NCBI RefSeq assembly: GCF_000023125.1
Contig: NC_013037.1
Location: 1,240,001 to 1,304,000 of the forward strand
Origin: Dyadobacter fermentans DSM 18053
Lineage (GTDB): Bacteria > Bacteroidota > Bacteroidia > Cytophagales > Spirosomataceae
Length of the DNA stretch: 64,000 bases
Reading direction: 5' to 3'
Shown here: one piece after another, positions 9,385 through 18,057 of the stretch
Layout: each line of letters begins with the position of its first letter
How positions within the stretch are numbered: position 1 is the stretch's first letter
Translations under genes and position numbers: made by a program
Notes under the pieces: generated by a model
Seen by the model: only the letters and a program-made list of their open reading frames with translations
The model's database searches: none
What the model was told of the DNA's origin: nothing

Positions 9385-10419
9385 ATGTTATTCAAAATCA
9401 ATACCTTATCTCAGCTATTTTTATTAGTACTAATATTACTAAACTGCACGAGTCAGCGTAAAAAGGATGCCGCCGATTTTTTCCTGAAAGGGAACCAGGC
9501 GTTAAATCAAAAGAACTATGCCGAAGCGCTGAGGCTCTACGACGAAGCGATTGCCAAAAATGCAGATTTTTCGGACGCCTATCTCAACAAGGGCATAACT
9601 TTGTTGAAATTGGGCCGCACAAATGATGCGCACGAGATTTTGTCAGAAGCGATCCGCATTGATCCTACCTTGGTACAGGCAAATCTCGTGCGGGCGGAAG
9701 CATCCCTTAATTTGGGCCGCCTGAACGACGCCAAAGCAGATCTCGAACAAATTGAAAAGGAATATAAGGACTCCACCCGCTTCCACCTCGTAAAAGGCAA
9801 CCTGCTCGACGCGCAAGGCAATTCATCGCAGGCGATACCCGAATACGACCGCGCCCTCCAACTCAGCAAGACGAACATCGAAGCTTACGTGAACCGCGGC
9901 GCCGTGTATTACCGCATGGGCTCCTACACCGAAGCCCGGTTGGATTTTGAAACGGCCGTCGCACTCGACCCCGCGCAGCCGCAGGCATTGAACAACCTTG
10001 GACTGATCGCTTCCAGGAATCACCAATGGCAGCAAGCCATCGCCTACTTCGACCAGGTGCTTAGCCGCGATCCTTCGGAGCCGTATTCACTCAATAATAA
10101 AGGGTATGCCCTGCTGCAATCCGGCAAGCCGGAGGAGGCGAAAGTGCTGATCGAGCGATCGCTCGAAAAGCTGCCTGAAAATGGTTATGCATTGCGTAAT
10201 CTGGGCATGTATTACCAGCAAAAGGGAAGCACGCAGGAAGCGCTGAAAAGCTTCAATAAAGCGATCGACATAGCCGAACCTGTGGAATTGCTCTACGGAT
10301 TGGCCGGCCAGGCCTATCACGCACAGAAAAACATGGCAGAGGCTTGCAGGATATGGAAGCAGGGAGTCGTGCTAAAAGACTCCCTGGCGATTGCGGAGGC
10401 GGGCAAATATTGTCGCTAA
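9385..10419 (+). CDS. TPR-repeat lipoprotein
   Basis: The ATG at 9385 gives a short basic start, a hydrophobic stretch and a lipobox-like LILLNC with the cysteine near residue 21; Asn before the Cys is unusual, so lipidation is likely but not certain. About eight or nine TPR units follow (for example YAEALRLYDEAIAKNADFSDAYLNKG and SYTEARLDFETAVALDPAQPQALNNLG). Such proteins serve as binding scaffolds at the envelope. It is convergent with menD, whose stop lies 6 bases beyond this stop codon, so the two transcripts must meet head-on. An in-frame ATG at 9361 is a possible longer start. Confidence 0.82.
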   Translation: MLFKINTLSQLFLLVLILLNCTSQRKKDAADFFLKGNQALNQKNYAEALRLYDEAIAKNADFSDAYLNKGITLLKLGRTNDAHEILSEAIRIDPTLVQANLVRAEASLNLGRLNDAKADLEQIEKEYKDSTRFHLVKGNLLDAQGNSSQAIPEYDRALQLSKTNIEAYVNRGAVYYRMGSYTEARLDFETAVALDPAQPQALNNLGLIASRNHQWQQAIAYFDQVLSRDPSEPYSLNNKGYALLQSGKPEEAKVLIERSLEKLPENGYALRNLGMYYQQKGSTQEALKSFNKAIDIAEPVELLYGLAGQAYHAQKNMAEACRIWKQGVVLKDSLAIAEAGKYCR

Positions 10420-10425
10420 GCACGG

Positions 10426-12135
10426 CTAGTGCAGCGCACGTTTGAGCGCTCTCCAAGCCCTGGTATTTTCGACGGGATCAGTGAAGCCTTCGAACAGGGC
10501 GATTCCGTCGAATGCCAAAAATTCGTTAACCGTCTGCTCCGCTGTGTCCAGGTTGGAAACATGGAAATATGCAATTCCCGAATCTTCACACGTGCGTCGT
10601 GCGGAAAAGGAATGCCTTGTTTCAAAATACGTTTCCAACTCCGGCAAGTTGCCCGGCCCGTCGATCATCCGGAAGATGTTTCCTCCCGCATTGTTCAGTA
10701 CGACGATTTTCAGGTTCTGCGGCAGCCGGTCGATCAGCAATCCGTTGCGATCATACAAAAATGCGACGTCGCCGACGATCAGCAAAGTTGGTTGGCCATT
10801 CACTTTTGCCGCCCCGATGGCCGTGCTTACGCAACCATCGATCCCGCTCGTTCCCCTATTCGCAAACACGCCTGCCCATTCAGTTTCCGTAGCCAGCACA
10901 TTTGCATAGCGTACAGACATGCTATTGGCTACATGTAACTGATATCTCTTTTCTGAACATTTAAACACACGATCTAACAAAGTTAAGTCACTTAACAATG
11001 GTAGATTTCGAAGTGTTTCATGCTTCTTTCGCCCCGCATTCCGATCATTTTCCTGCCATAGGGCATAAAAAGAAGTATCATGCCCAAGGTCAGCATTCTC
11101 AACAAAGGATTGATAATCAAGTTTTTCAAATAAACTCTCGAAGAACACAGCCGCTTTTCCCGGAATATCGCGAGTCACAGATTGAAACGGATCAGCCAGA
11201 AATGCATCTTGTCCAATATGCCAGTGATATTTGGGCGGGTTTTTTCGAATAAATTGCTTGAATTCCTTTGATACGAACGACATTCCGAAGGTAATCAGCA
11301 AATCGGGCCGTAGCTTTTCCGTCTCTGATTTGCCCAGAAACAAATCGTGATGGCGGATCATTTCAGCACCCGAAAGGTTTGAAATGCAATCCCCGAGAAC
11401 TGGGATCTGCCACTCCTCATTGATGCGGTTCAGTACCGCATTCAACGCTGCATCAGGCCTGCCTTGCCCGCCGGCAATCAGGATTCGCGGAGCACTCTCC
11501 CACTCGTCCAGCAATTCTTCCAAGACTTGCTGCGGCCATGTGATCGCATTTTCCAGCCGTTTGATAATCCTTACTTCATCAGAGGCGGCTAGCTCCTCCT
11601 GTGCAACGGGGTAAAACGGCTCGCGAATGGGGACATTGATGTGTACGGGCCCGTTTGGCGCGATAGACGCCAGGTTAATCGCCTCATTGGTGATCCGGTT
11701 GATCGCCCATTGAACATCCGGGTGGGCGTAGTCCGGCGAAACTTCGAACGAGCGCTTCACGTGCTGGCCGAAAATGGCCGTTTGGTAAATCGTCTGACCA
11801 TCATACTGATGCTGCCATTCCTTCGGCCGGTCCGCCGTCAGCACGAGCAACGGAATTTGCTGAAAAAACGCCTCAGAAACGGCCGGAGCGAAGTTATAGG
11901 CCGCACTGCCCGACGTGCATATCAAAACCACCGGAGCATCGATTTGCTGGGCTATTCCGAGGGCGATGAAGCCTGCCGGTCGCTCATCGATACACACATG
12001 CATTTGAAACCCGCCGTGACGTGCGAATGCGAGCGTAAGCGCGGCGCTGCGCGAGCCGGGAGATATCACCACATGCCGGATACCCTGCCGGTAGCAGATC
12101 TCGGCCATGTCGATCAAAGGTTGTAAAATAGCCAT
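10426..12135 (-). CDS. menD: SEPHCHC synthase MenD (menaquinone synthesis)
   Basis: MenD joins isochorismate and 2-oxoglutarate with thiamine diphosphate to make 2-succinyl-5-enolpyruvyl-6-hydroxy-3-cyclohexene-1-carboxylate, the first committed step of menaquinone synthesis. The start has the family hallmark ISPGSRSAALTLA near residue 25, followed by the cofactor-contacting CIDERPAGFIALG and LTADRP. The thiamine-binding motif near the C-terminus reads LIVGDVAFLYDRNGL then LNNAGGNIFRMI. The ATG at 12135 is preferred over a GTG two codons upstream. No other men gene is next to it, so the pathway genes are scattered. Confidence 0.95.
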   Translation of the reverse strand: MAILQPLIDMAEICYRQGIRHVVISPGSRSAALTLAFARHGGFQMHVCIDERPAGFIALGIAQQIDAPVVLICTSGSAAYNFAPAVSEAFFQQIPLLVLTADRPKEWQHQYDGQTIYQTAIFGQHVKRSFEVSPDYAHPDVQWAINRITNEAINLASIAPNGPVHINVPIREPFYPVAQEELAASDEVRIIKRLENAITWPQQVLEELLDEWESAPRILIAGGQGRPDAALNAVLNRINEEWQIPVLGDCISNLSGAEMIRHHDLFLGKSETEKLRPDLLITFGMSFVSKEFKQFIRKNPPKYHWHIGQDAFLADPFQSVTRDIPGKAAVFFESLFEKLDYQSFVENADLGHDTSFYALWQENDRNAGRKKHETLRNLPLLSDLTLLDRVFKCSEKRYQLHVANSMSVRYANVLATETEWAGVFANRGTSGIDGCVSTAIGAAKVNGQPTLLIVGDVAFLYDRNGLLIDRLPQNLKIVVLNNAGGNIFRMIDGPGNLPELETYFETRHSFSARRTCEDSGIAYFHVSNLDTAEQTVNEFLAFDGIALFEGFTDPVENTRAWRALKRALH

Positions 12136-12147
12136 AGTCACAAATGA

Positions 12148-12173
12148 AAATAGCCTCCCGAAAGAGGCTATTT
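12148..12173 (-). terminator. Terminator between sigma factor gene and menD
   Basis: A 10-base-pair stem (AAATAGCCTC, GAGGCTATTT) with a 6-base loop lies 33 bases beyond the sigma factor stop on the minus strand, with T-rich flanks on both sides. It separates rpoD from menD. Confidence 0.75.
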
Positions 12174-12206
12174 AAATGAATTACAAGGTTTGCATTAAAA
12201 TATGCA

Positions 12207-13070
12207 TTAACCCAAATAGGTTTTCAAAGCTTTGCTTCTGGAAACGTGGCGCAATCTGCGGATCGCTTTCTCCTTGATCTGGCGCACGCGCTCGCGGGTA
12301 AGGTTAAACTTCTCCCCAATCTCCTCCAAAGTCATCGCATGCTCGCCATTAAGGCCGAAATACAGGGCGATCACGTCCGCTTCGCGTTGGGTAAGCGTGC
12401 ACAATGCGCGTTGTACTTCCTTGCGGAGCGATTCGTTCACAAGGCCGGAATCCGGCTTATCTTCCAGGTCATTTTCCAGAACGTCCAGAAGGCTGTTTTC
12501 TTCACCTTGTACAAATGGCGCGTCCATAGAAACGTGACGACCGGAGATCTTCATCGTGTCCACTACTTCGGAAGAAGAAATTTCCAGTACTTCCGCCAAC
12601 TCTTCCGGCGATGGTTCGCGTTCGAAACGCTGTTCCAGTTCGGAGAAAGTTTTTGAAATTTTATTCAAAGAACCTACACGGTTGAGGGGTAAACGCACGA
12701 TACGTGACTGTTCCGCCAATGCTTGCAGGATCGACTGACGAATCCACCAAACCGCGTAAGAAATGAATTTAAAACCTCTTGTTTCATCGAAACGCTGTGC
12801 TGCCTTGATCAGACCGAGGTTTCCCTCGTTGATCAGGTCACCCAGCGACAAGCCTTGATTTTGATATTGCTTGGCAACAGACACCACGAAACGCAGGTTC
12901 GCCTTGGTCAGACGTTCCAAAGCCAGCTGGTCTCCATCCCTGATTTTCTGAGCTAACGTCACCTCCTCATCCGGCGTTAGCAAATCCACCTTACCGATCT
13001 CCTGCAAATATTTATCTAATGACTGACTTTCACGGTTGGTAATTTGCTTACTGATCTTTAGCTGTCTCAT
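12207..13070 (-). CDS. rpoD: Primary RNA polymerase sigma factor, Bacteroidota type
   Basis: This sigma-70 protein directs RNA polymerase to housekeeping promoters. It has region 1.2 ([18 protein letters not shown]), regions 2.1-2.4 including [29 protein letters not shown] and [13 protein letters not shown], regions 3.0-3.1, and a region 4 helix-turn-helix ([19 protein letters not shown]). Region 1.1 is absent and the total is only 287 residues, as is known for the primary sigma factor of Bacteroidota. These sigma factors recognise TTTG/TAnnTTTG, and such sites occur upstream of several genes here. It is followed by its own terminator. Confidence 0.93.
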   Translation of the reverse strand: MRQLKISKQITNRESQSLDKYLQEIGKVDLLTPDEEVTLAQKIRDGDQLALERLTKANLRFVVSVAKQYQNQGLSLGDLINEGNLGLIKAAQRFDETRGFKFISYAVWWIRQSILQALAEQSRIVRLPLNRVGSLNKISKTFSELEQRFEREPSPEELAEVLEISSSEVVDTMKISGRHVSMDAPFVQGEENSLLDVLENDLEDKPDSGLVNESLRKEVQRALCTLTQREADVIALYFGLNGEHAMTLEEIGEKFNLTRERVRQIKEKAIRRLRHVSRSKALKTYLG

Positions 13071-13133
13071 CTATGTCTTTATTAAGTATGTTATATAACG
13101 ACGTTTACCGTTCCTGCCTAGAAGAACACTGAA

Positions 13134-15275
13134 TTAATCTTTTTTGTTCTCAGGCTTTGGTAACAATACTTTGCGTGAAAGGCGGTATTTGCCGGTTTTC
13201 TTGTCGATTTCGACGAGCTTCACCTGCACCTCTTCTCCTACTTCCAGAACGCCGTCCATTTTTTCGAGGCGCTCCCACTTGATCTCGGAAATGTGCAACA
13301 AACCGTCTTTGCCAGGGAGGAACTCGACGAACGCTCCGAAAGGCATGATAGACTTAACTTTACCGGAATAGATTTCACCGATTTCAGGGACCAGAATGAT
13401 GCCTTTAACCCGTGCAACTGCCTTATCCATGGAAGACTTATCAGCAGAGAATATACTTACGAAGCCTGCGCCATCTTTCTCTTCGATAGAGATCGTTGCG
13501 CCGGATTCTTTTTGAATGTCTTGTACAACTTTTCCGCCTGGTCCGATCACCGCACCGATCATCTCACGATCAATTTTGATCACGATAGCACGTGGCGTGT
13601 GTGGTTTCAGGTCAGGACGGCTTTCGGTGATGGTTTTGTTCATTTCACCGAGGATGTGCAGACGGCCCGCTTTGGCTTGCATCAATGCTTCTGTCAGCAC
13701 TTCAAATGAAAGGCCATTCACCTTCATATCCATCTGGCAGGCAGTGATACCTTCGGCCGTTCCGGTTACTTTGAAGTCCATATCGCCCAGGTGATCTTCA
13801 TCGCCGAGGATGTCCGAAAGAACCGCGTATTTGCCAGTAGCCTCGTCAGAGATAAGACCCATTGCGATACCCGACACCGGCGCTTTGATTTTCAAACCTG
13901 AGTCCATCAATGCCAAAGAACCTGCGCAAACAGTCGCCATCGACGACGAGCCATTTGATTCGAGGATATCGGAAACGATACGGATCGTGTATGGATTATC
14001 CCCCTCAGCAGGAAGTACTTTTTTCAATGCGCGCAATGCAAGGTTACCGTGACCTACTTCACGACGGCCGGGACCGCGGTTAGGCTTCACTTCGCCGGTT
14101 GAGAAGCCGGGGAAGTTATAGTGCAGCATAAACTTGCTGTAACCGTATTTCAATGGGGTGTCCACGATCTGCTCGTCCTGCTTGGTACCGAGCGTTACGG
14201 TAGTCAATGATTGCGTTTCACCGCGGGTAAACAATGCCGATCCGTGTGCGTTAGGAAGGAAGTCCACTTCCGAAGCGATCGGCCTCACCTGGTCCAGCGC
14301 GCGGCCGTCGAGGCGTTTTCTTTCGTCCAGTACCAGGCGGCGTGAAGCTTCCCAAACGAGGTCATTAAAATAACGTTTCGCAAGTCCTTCGTTGAATTCT
14401 GCGGCCTCTTCTTCGGTAATGGTTGTTTTGAATTCTTCCCAAACAGCTTTGAAACCGTCTTTTCTTACAGTTTTGTTGGTTGAACCCAGTTGCGTTACCG
14501 CGTATATTTTGCCATAAGCGAATTCGCGCAGACGTGCTTCAAGTGCATCGTCCGCAGGATCGCCTACGTATTCTCTTTTTTCAGTTTTGCCCACCGCCGC
14601 TTCGAATTCTTTCAAAGCAAGGCATTGGGTTTTGATAGCTTCGTGTGCGATTTTCAATGCTTCGATCACTTCCTCTTCTGAAACCTCGCTCATTTCACCT
14701 TCCACCATCGCGATATCGTTATACGTCGCGCCTACCATCAGGTCGAGAGTTGCATTAGCCAATGCAGTCGTGCCTGGGTTGATCACGTATTCGCCGTCGA
14801 TTTTCGCAACGCGAACTTCTGAAACCGGTCCGCCGAAAGGAATATCGGATGCGGCCAAAGCAGCTGATGCCGCCAGTGCAGCGAGTGCGTCAGGCAATGC
14901 TTCTGCGTCCGCAGAGATCAGAAGGATATTTACCTGAACTTCCGCATGGTAATCGTCGGGGAACAATGGGCGCAATACACGGTCAACGAGGCGGCTGGTC
15001 AATACTTCGTGATCGGAAAGTTTGCCCTCACGGCGCTGGAAGCTTCCGGGAATACGTCCGGCAGATGCGAATTTCTCCTGATAATCAACTGACAACGGAA
15101 GAAAGTCGAGACCTTCTTTAATATCCTTGTTAGCAACAACCGTAGCCAGCAACATGGTGTTACCCAGTCTGACAACCACCGATCCGTCGGCTTGCTTCGC
15201 TAATTTTCCTGTTTCAATTGTGATTTCCCTGCCGTCCGGTAAGGTTATAGTCTTGGTAACTATATTAAAGAGCAT
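13134..15275 (-). CDS. pnp: Polynucleotide phosphorylase
   Basis: PNPase degrades RNA 3' to 5' using phosphate, as a trimer in the RNA degradation machinery. Two RNase PH domains (about residues 1-225 and 310-545) flank a helical middle domain. The second carries the active-site acidic cluster [18 protein letters not shown] domain follows with the loop VIGPGGK near residue 560, then an S1 domain ([28 protein letters not shown]). The length, 713 residues, is normal. It lies downstream of rpsO, an arrangement found in many bacteria, but a strong terminator stands between them. Confidence 0.96.
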   Translation of the reverse strand: MLFNIVTKTITLPDGREITIETGKLAKQADGSVVVRLGNTMLLATVVANKDIKEGLDFLPLSVDYQEKFASAGRIPGSFQRREGKLSDHEVLTSRLVDRVLRPLFPDDYHAEVQVNILLISADAEALPDALAALAASAALAASDIPFGGPVSEVRVAKIDGEYVINPGTTALANATLDLMVGATYNDIAMVEGEMSEVSEEEVIEALKIAHEAIKTQCLALKEFEAAVGKTEKREYVGDPADDALEARLREFAYGKIYAVTQLGSTNKTVRKDGFKAVWEEFKTTITEEEAAEFNEGLAKRYFNDLVWEASRRLVLDERKRLDGRALDQVRPIASEVDFLPNAHGSALFTRGETQSLTTVTLGTKQDEQIVDTPLKYGYSKFMLHYNFPGFSTGEVKPNRGPGRREVGHGNLALRALKKVLPAEGDNPYTIRIVSDILESNGSSSMATVCAGSLALMDSGLKIKAPVSGIAMGLISDEATGKYAVLSDILGDEDHLGDMDFKVTGTAEGITACQMDMKVNGLSFEVLTEALMQAKAGRLHILGEMNKTITESRPDLKPHTPRAIVIKIDREMIGAVIGPGGKVVQDIQKESGATISIEEKDGAGFVSIFSADKSSMDKAVARVKGIILVPEIGEIYSGKVKSIMPFGAFVEFLPGKDGLLHISEIKWERLEKMDGVLEVGEEVQVKLVEIDKKTGKYRLSRKVLLPKPENKKD

Positions 15276-15344
15276 AGAATATTTGATTTTTGTAGCTGTG
15301 AGACGCCGTCCTGTCGCCCCGGTAATGTTCTGTTTTTCCGCAAA

Positions 15345-15383
15345 AAATCAGGGAACTTGCACATATGTCAAGTTCCCTGATTT
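15345..15383 (-). terminator. Intrinsic terminator between rpsO and pnp
   Basis: A perfect 15-base-pair stem has arms 15345-15359 and 15369-15383 around a 9-base loop, followed on the minus strand by a run of T. It lies 4 bases past the rpsO stop. In enterobacteria a hairpin in this same gap is the RNase III and PNPase control site, so this one may also act in RNA processing. Confidence 0.88.
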
Positions 15384-15387
15384 CAAA

Positions 15388-15663
15388 TTACTTACGTATG
15401 TTCAATTCGGCGATGATCGCACGATAGCGATTGATGTCTTTTTTGTAAAGATAATCCAACAATCTTCTGCGCTTTCCTACCATTTTGAGGAGGCCCAGAC
15501 GTGTATCATTATCTTTCTTGTGCGTTTTGAGGTGCTCGTTCAGATAATTGATACGGTACGTAAATAAAGCAATTTGTGATTCAGCAGAGCCCGTGTCGGT
15601 GCCCTCCTTTTTAAAACCTTTCGATTCGAAGATCTCGCTCTTCTTTTCCGCGGTTAAATACAT
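15388..15663 (-). CDS. rpsO: Small-subunit ribosomal protein S15
   Basis: S15 binds 16S rRNA early in assembly of the platform of the small subunit and contacts the large subunit. The 91 residues contain the family core [31 protein letters not shown] and the basic [16 protein letters not shown]. Length is two residues above the usual 89. An exact TACTTTTG element lies upstream on the minus strand (15726-15733). A small hairpin lies in the leader (15701-15713), where other bacteria have S15 autoregulatory structures; whether it does this here is not shown. Confidence 0.97.
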   Translation of the reverse strand: MYLTAEKKSEIFESKGFKKEGTDTGSAESQIALFTYRINYLNEHLKTHKKDNDTRLGLLKMVGKRRRLLDYLYKKDINRYRAIIAELNIRK

Positions 15664-15725
15664 GATTGTAACAACAGATTAAAATGATATGTAGTAATAA
15701 CGGCACCTTGCCGCAAATAAGGATG

Positions 15726-15733
15726 CAAAAGTA
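15726..15733 (-). promoter_or_regulatory. Promoter -7 element for rpsO
   Basis: The minus strand reads TACTTTTG, an exact match to TAnnTTTG, about 63 bases before the rpsO start codon. No good -33 TTTG is visible at the usual distance. Confidence 0.5.
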
Positions 15734-15766
15734 GGGTTTTAAAACCGGTTTTTAAAATAATTTAAA

Positions 15767-17263
15767 TTAATTATGAGTGATAAGCTCCCTTTTGCCAAAT
15801 CTACTTGCCCATTTCGACTTAATTCTTTTGAAGAACATCTGATACACGTCCTTTTCGAACAGCCGGGAATCGCTGCGTGCGCGATCGATGAAATACATAC
15901 CTGTCAAAAAGAGAATGGTATTCGCCATCCACGCGCCCACCGGCACGGCTACCAGCCCTTCCTTCACCCATTTGTCCCCCTGGTTAGTCAAAACATACAA
16001 TAGGATAAAGAACAAAATCGAAACCAGCACCGGCACGCCGAAGCCTCCTTTCTTGATAATGGCCCCCAGCGGCGCGCCGATGAGAAACATGATCAGGCAG
16101 GAAAGTGCCTGGGTGTATTTGTGATGCTTTTCGAGCTCGTATTTGCTCGCGTCTTTCAGCTTCGTTTGCAGGTAATCCTGCTGCGACTTGATGTAGCTCA
16201 GCATGCTGTTCGACGCCGCTTTTGTGTTCGTCAGGATTTCTTTCTTCAAACTATCCGAAACCGGCCGGGTCACCAGCGAATCGATCCATTTGCCAGGCTT
16301 GATCGTCTTGTCAGTCCCCTCCCGATAGTTGTACGAGTAATATTGCTGACTACCCGACACAAGGTTTTTCTTCGTTTCCTGGTATGAAGTGCGCAGCGAA
16401 TCGGCCGTGTGCGTGAGGTCGCTGATGTTCTTCATGAACTCGTGGTACTTAAACTGCCCTTCGTCCGTACGTTTCATCCCAAAAGAAGCGAGGCTTTCCG
16501 TCATCCGGTAATGCCTGAACGACTGCCGGTTGAAATTCGAGTAAGGCGTTTGGGTGCCGGCGGGCGACGAAATGTAAACGGGCCGCGAACTTGCCGAGCC
16601 CTGCTCGTCCGTGTAGCGTGTACCGTTGTAAAGCTCAATCACCAGGTAACGGTTCTCATTAATCGAATACATTCTGCCCGAGTCGGCGAGGATGATTTCC
16701 GTATTCCCGAACTCGTACGACCGGCTGTTGTGCTTGTAGATCACCATGCCGGTCATCTTGCCATTTTCTAGCTTTTCGTCCACTTTGATACTATATCCCG
16801 GCAGGTCATTATAAAAAATCCCTTCCTTGATTTTCAGCGTCGCCTTGGTCGTTTTGATATCGTAGAGCAGGCTATAACCCTTCAAATTGGCCCAGGGCGA
16901 CACCCTATCATTGAAATAAAAGGAAAAAACGCTGATCCCGACGGCTACGATGAACAACGGCGCCATGGCCCGCACCACCGAAATACCAGCACTTTTGATG
17001 GCCGTAAGCTCAAAGAATTCGCCCAGGTTACCGAATGCCATCAGCGAGGAAAGCAGCATTGCGAGCGGCAGTGCCGTGGGAACGGTAATGAGGCTGAAAA
17101 AGAAGAATAGCTGTGCATAGTCCATGACATTCAGGTCTTTGGACACGAAGTCATCTATATAAAAGATCATGATCCGCATCAGAAAGACGAACACCACGAC
17201 CGACATTGTAATCACAAAAGGTCCCCAAAAGGACGTTAAAATAAGCTTATCCAGCTTTTTCAT
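15767..17263 (-). CDS. LptF/LptG-type permease (lipopolysaccharide export)
   Basis: This YjgP/YjgQ-family inner-membrane protein is a permease half of the LptB2FG machine that extracts lipopolysaccharide and sends it to the outer membrane. Three membrane segments lie at the N-terminus (about residues 10-130), then a long periplasmic jellyroll region (about 130-390), then three more near the C-terminus (about 395-480). The inserted region rich in Ser/Thr/Lys around 270-350 is longer than in enterobacterial relatives. The ATG at 17263 overlaps the stop of the upstream START-like gene as ATGA, so the two are coupled. LptF versus LptG cannot be decided by eye. Confidence 0.88.
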   Translation of the reverse strand: MKKLDKLILTSFWGPFVITMSVVVFVFLMRIMIFYIDDFVSKDLNVMDYAQLFFFFSLITVPTALPLAMLLSSLMAFGNLGEFFELTAIKSAGISVVRAMAPLFIVAVGISVFSFYFNDRVSPWANLKGYSLLYDIKTTKATLKIKEGIFYNDLPGYSIKVDEKLENGKMTGMVIYKHNSRSYEFGNTEIILADSGRMYSINENRYLVIELYNGTRYTDEQGSASSRPVYISSPAGTQTPYSNFNRQSFRHYRMTESLASFGMKRTDEGQFKYHEFMKNISDLTHTADSLRTSYQETKKNLVSGSQQYYSYNYREGTDKTIKPGKWIDSLVTRPVSDSLKKEILTNTKAASNSMLSYIKSQQDYLQTKLKDASKYELEKHHKYTQALSCLIMFLIGAPLGAIIKKGGFGVPVLVSILFFILLYVLTNQGDKWVKEGLVAVPVGAWMANTILFLTGMYFIDRARSDSRLFEKDVYQMFFKRIKSKWASRFGKRELITHN

Positions 17264-17655
17264 CAACTACCTACTATTTCTCTTAAATTATCAATAAACC
17301 CCTCCCACAAGGAAGTCAGCTCGTCCTTATCCTTGTTCGACGAATAGTCGATAATGCGCAGGAAGGTCGTTTGCGTTAACTCGCTAACTTCTAATTTTAG
17401 TTCCAGATGGTTGTTGTCAAGGTTATCTTCACTGGTGTCCTCAAAATCAAAACGAACGGCTTTGTTAATCCTCAGTCCGGTTTGGCGGGCAATGTGGCTG
17501 TCGCCGTCCCATTGAAAATCGAACCGGTGATCGGGCAGCACAGTAACCTTCTCGGCAAACCATTGTTCAAGGCCCGAGGGCGTGGAAATATATGGAAAGA
17601 GAACTTTAGGGGAGGAACGCAACTCAAATTCTTTAACAAATTTATATTTTTCCAT
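17263..17655 (-). CDS. START-like (SRPBCC-fold) domain protein
   Basis: From the ATG at 17655 the protein has 130 residues and starts MEKYKFVKEFELRSSPKVLFPYISTPSGLEQWFA, the typical opening of AHSA1/START-like small proteins with a hydrophobic ligand cavity. It lacks signals for export. A longer frame to 17751 adds a low-complexity N-terminus that does not fit the fold. Its stop overlaps the start of the Lpt permease gene, so it is translated with an envelope lipid exporter; a lipid-related role is possible but not shown. Confidence 0.8.
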   Translation of the reverse strand: MEKYKFVKEFELRSSPKVLFPYISTPSGLEQWFAEKVTVLPDHRFDFQWDGDSHIARQTGLRINKAVRFDFEDTSEDNLDNNHLELKLEVSELTQTTFLRIIDYSSNKDKDELTSLWEGFIDNLREIVGS

Positions 17656-17808
17656 ACGTGCTGAAATTAAAGGAGCAGCCTCATTAGTGCTTACCTTATG
17701 TGCTGATTTAAAAGTTGTAATATAACATAAATCGACAATAAAAGCGTGCAAATGTAAATTTGTTGTTTTAAAAATATTCGAAATTTACGCTAAAAATGGA
17801 CAAACCGG

Positions 17809-17839
17809 TTGCATCGTAACATTCTTTAACATACTTTTG
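17809..17839 (+). promoter_or_regulatory. Promoter of the tRNA-Met gene
   Basis: TTG at 17809-17811 and an exact TACTTTTG at 17832-17839, separated by 20 bases, match the Bacteroidota -33/-7 pattern. The tRNA begins 15 bases after the element. Confidence 0.65.
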
Positions 17840-17854
17840 CACCACAATTACGAC

Positions 17855-17928
17855 GGCGGGGTAGCTCAGATGGTTAGAGCGTAGGATTCATAACCCTAAG
17901 GTCGGCAGTTCGATCCTGCTCCCCGCTA
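17855..17928 (+). tRNA. tRNA-Met (anticodon CAT)
   Basis: A full 74-base cloverleaf can be drawn by hand. The acceptor arms are GGCGGGG and CCCCGCT, the D arm is GCTC/GAGC, the anticodon loop is TTCATAA, and the T loop is TTCGATC. The discriminator base is A and no CCA is encoded. The first acceptor pair is G-T and the anticodon stem lacks three consecutive G-C pairs, so this is not the initiator. Elongator Met is most likely; an Ile tRNA with lysidine at the CAT anticodon is the alternative. The stem has one A-C mismatch next to the anticodon loop. Confidence 0.93.
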
Positions 17929-17935
17929 CATTGTC

Positions 17936-17964
17936 AAAGACATCCCTTCCGGATGTCTTTTTTG
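17936..17964 (+). terminator. Terminator after tRNA-Met
   Basis: Arms AAAGACATCC and GGATGTCTTT enclose a 5-base loop and are followed by four further T. It ends the tRNA transcript before the ABC transporter gene. Confidence 0.85.
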
Positions 17965-18057
17965 TTTGCCCTGCATTTTACGCATTCAACGAGAATTAAA
18001 ATCCGCGCGTTTCGGTTTACAGTAATTGGTAACACCACCGAATCACCTCACAACTGT

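Noticed and set aside
17855..17964. tRNA as an attachment site of a genomic island
   Set aside because: No integrase, no repeated 3' end of the tRNA and no change in gene type were seen after it.
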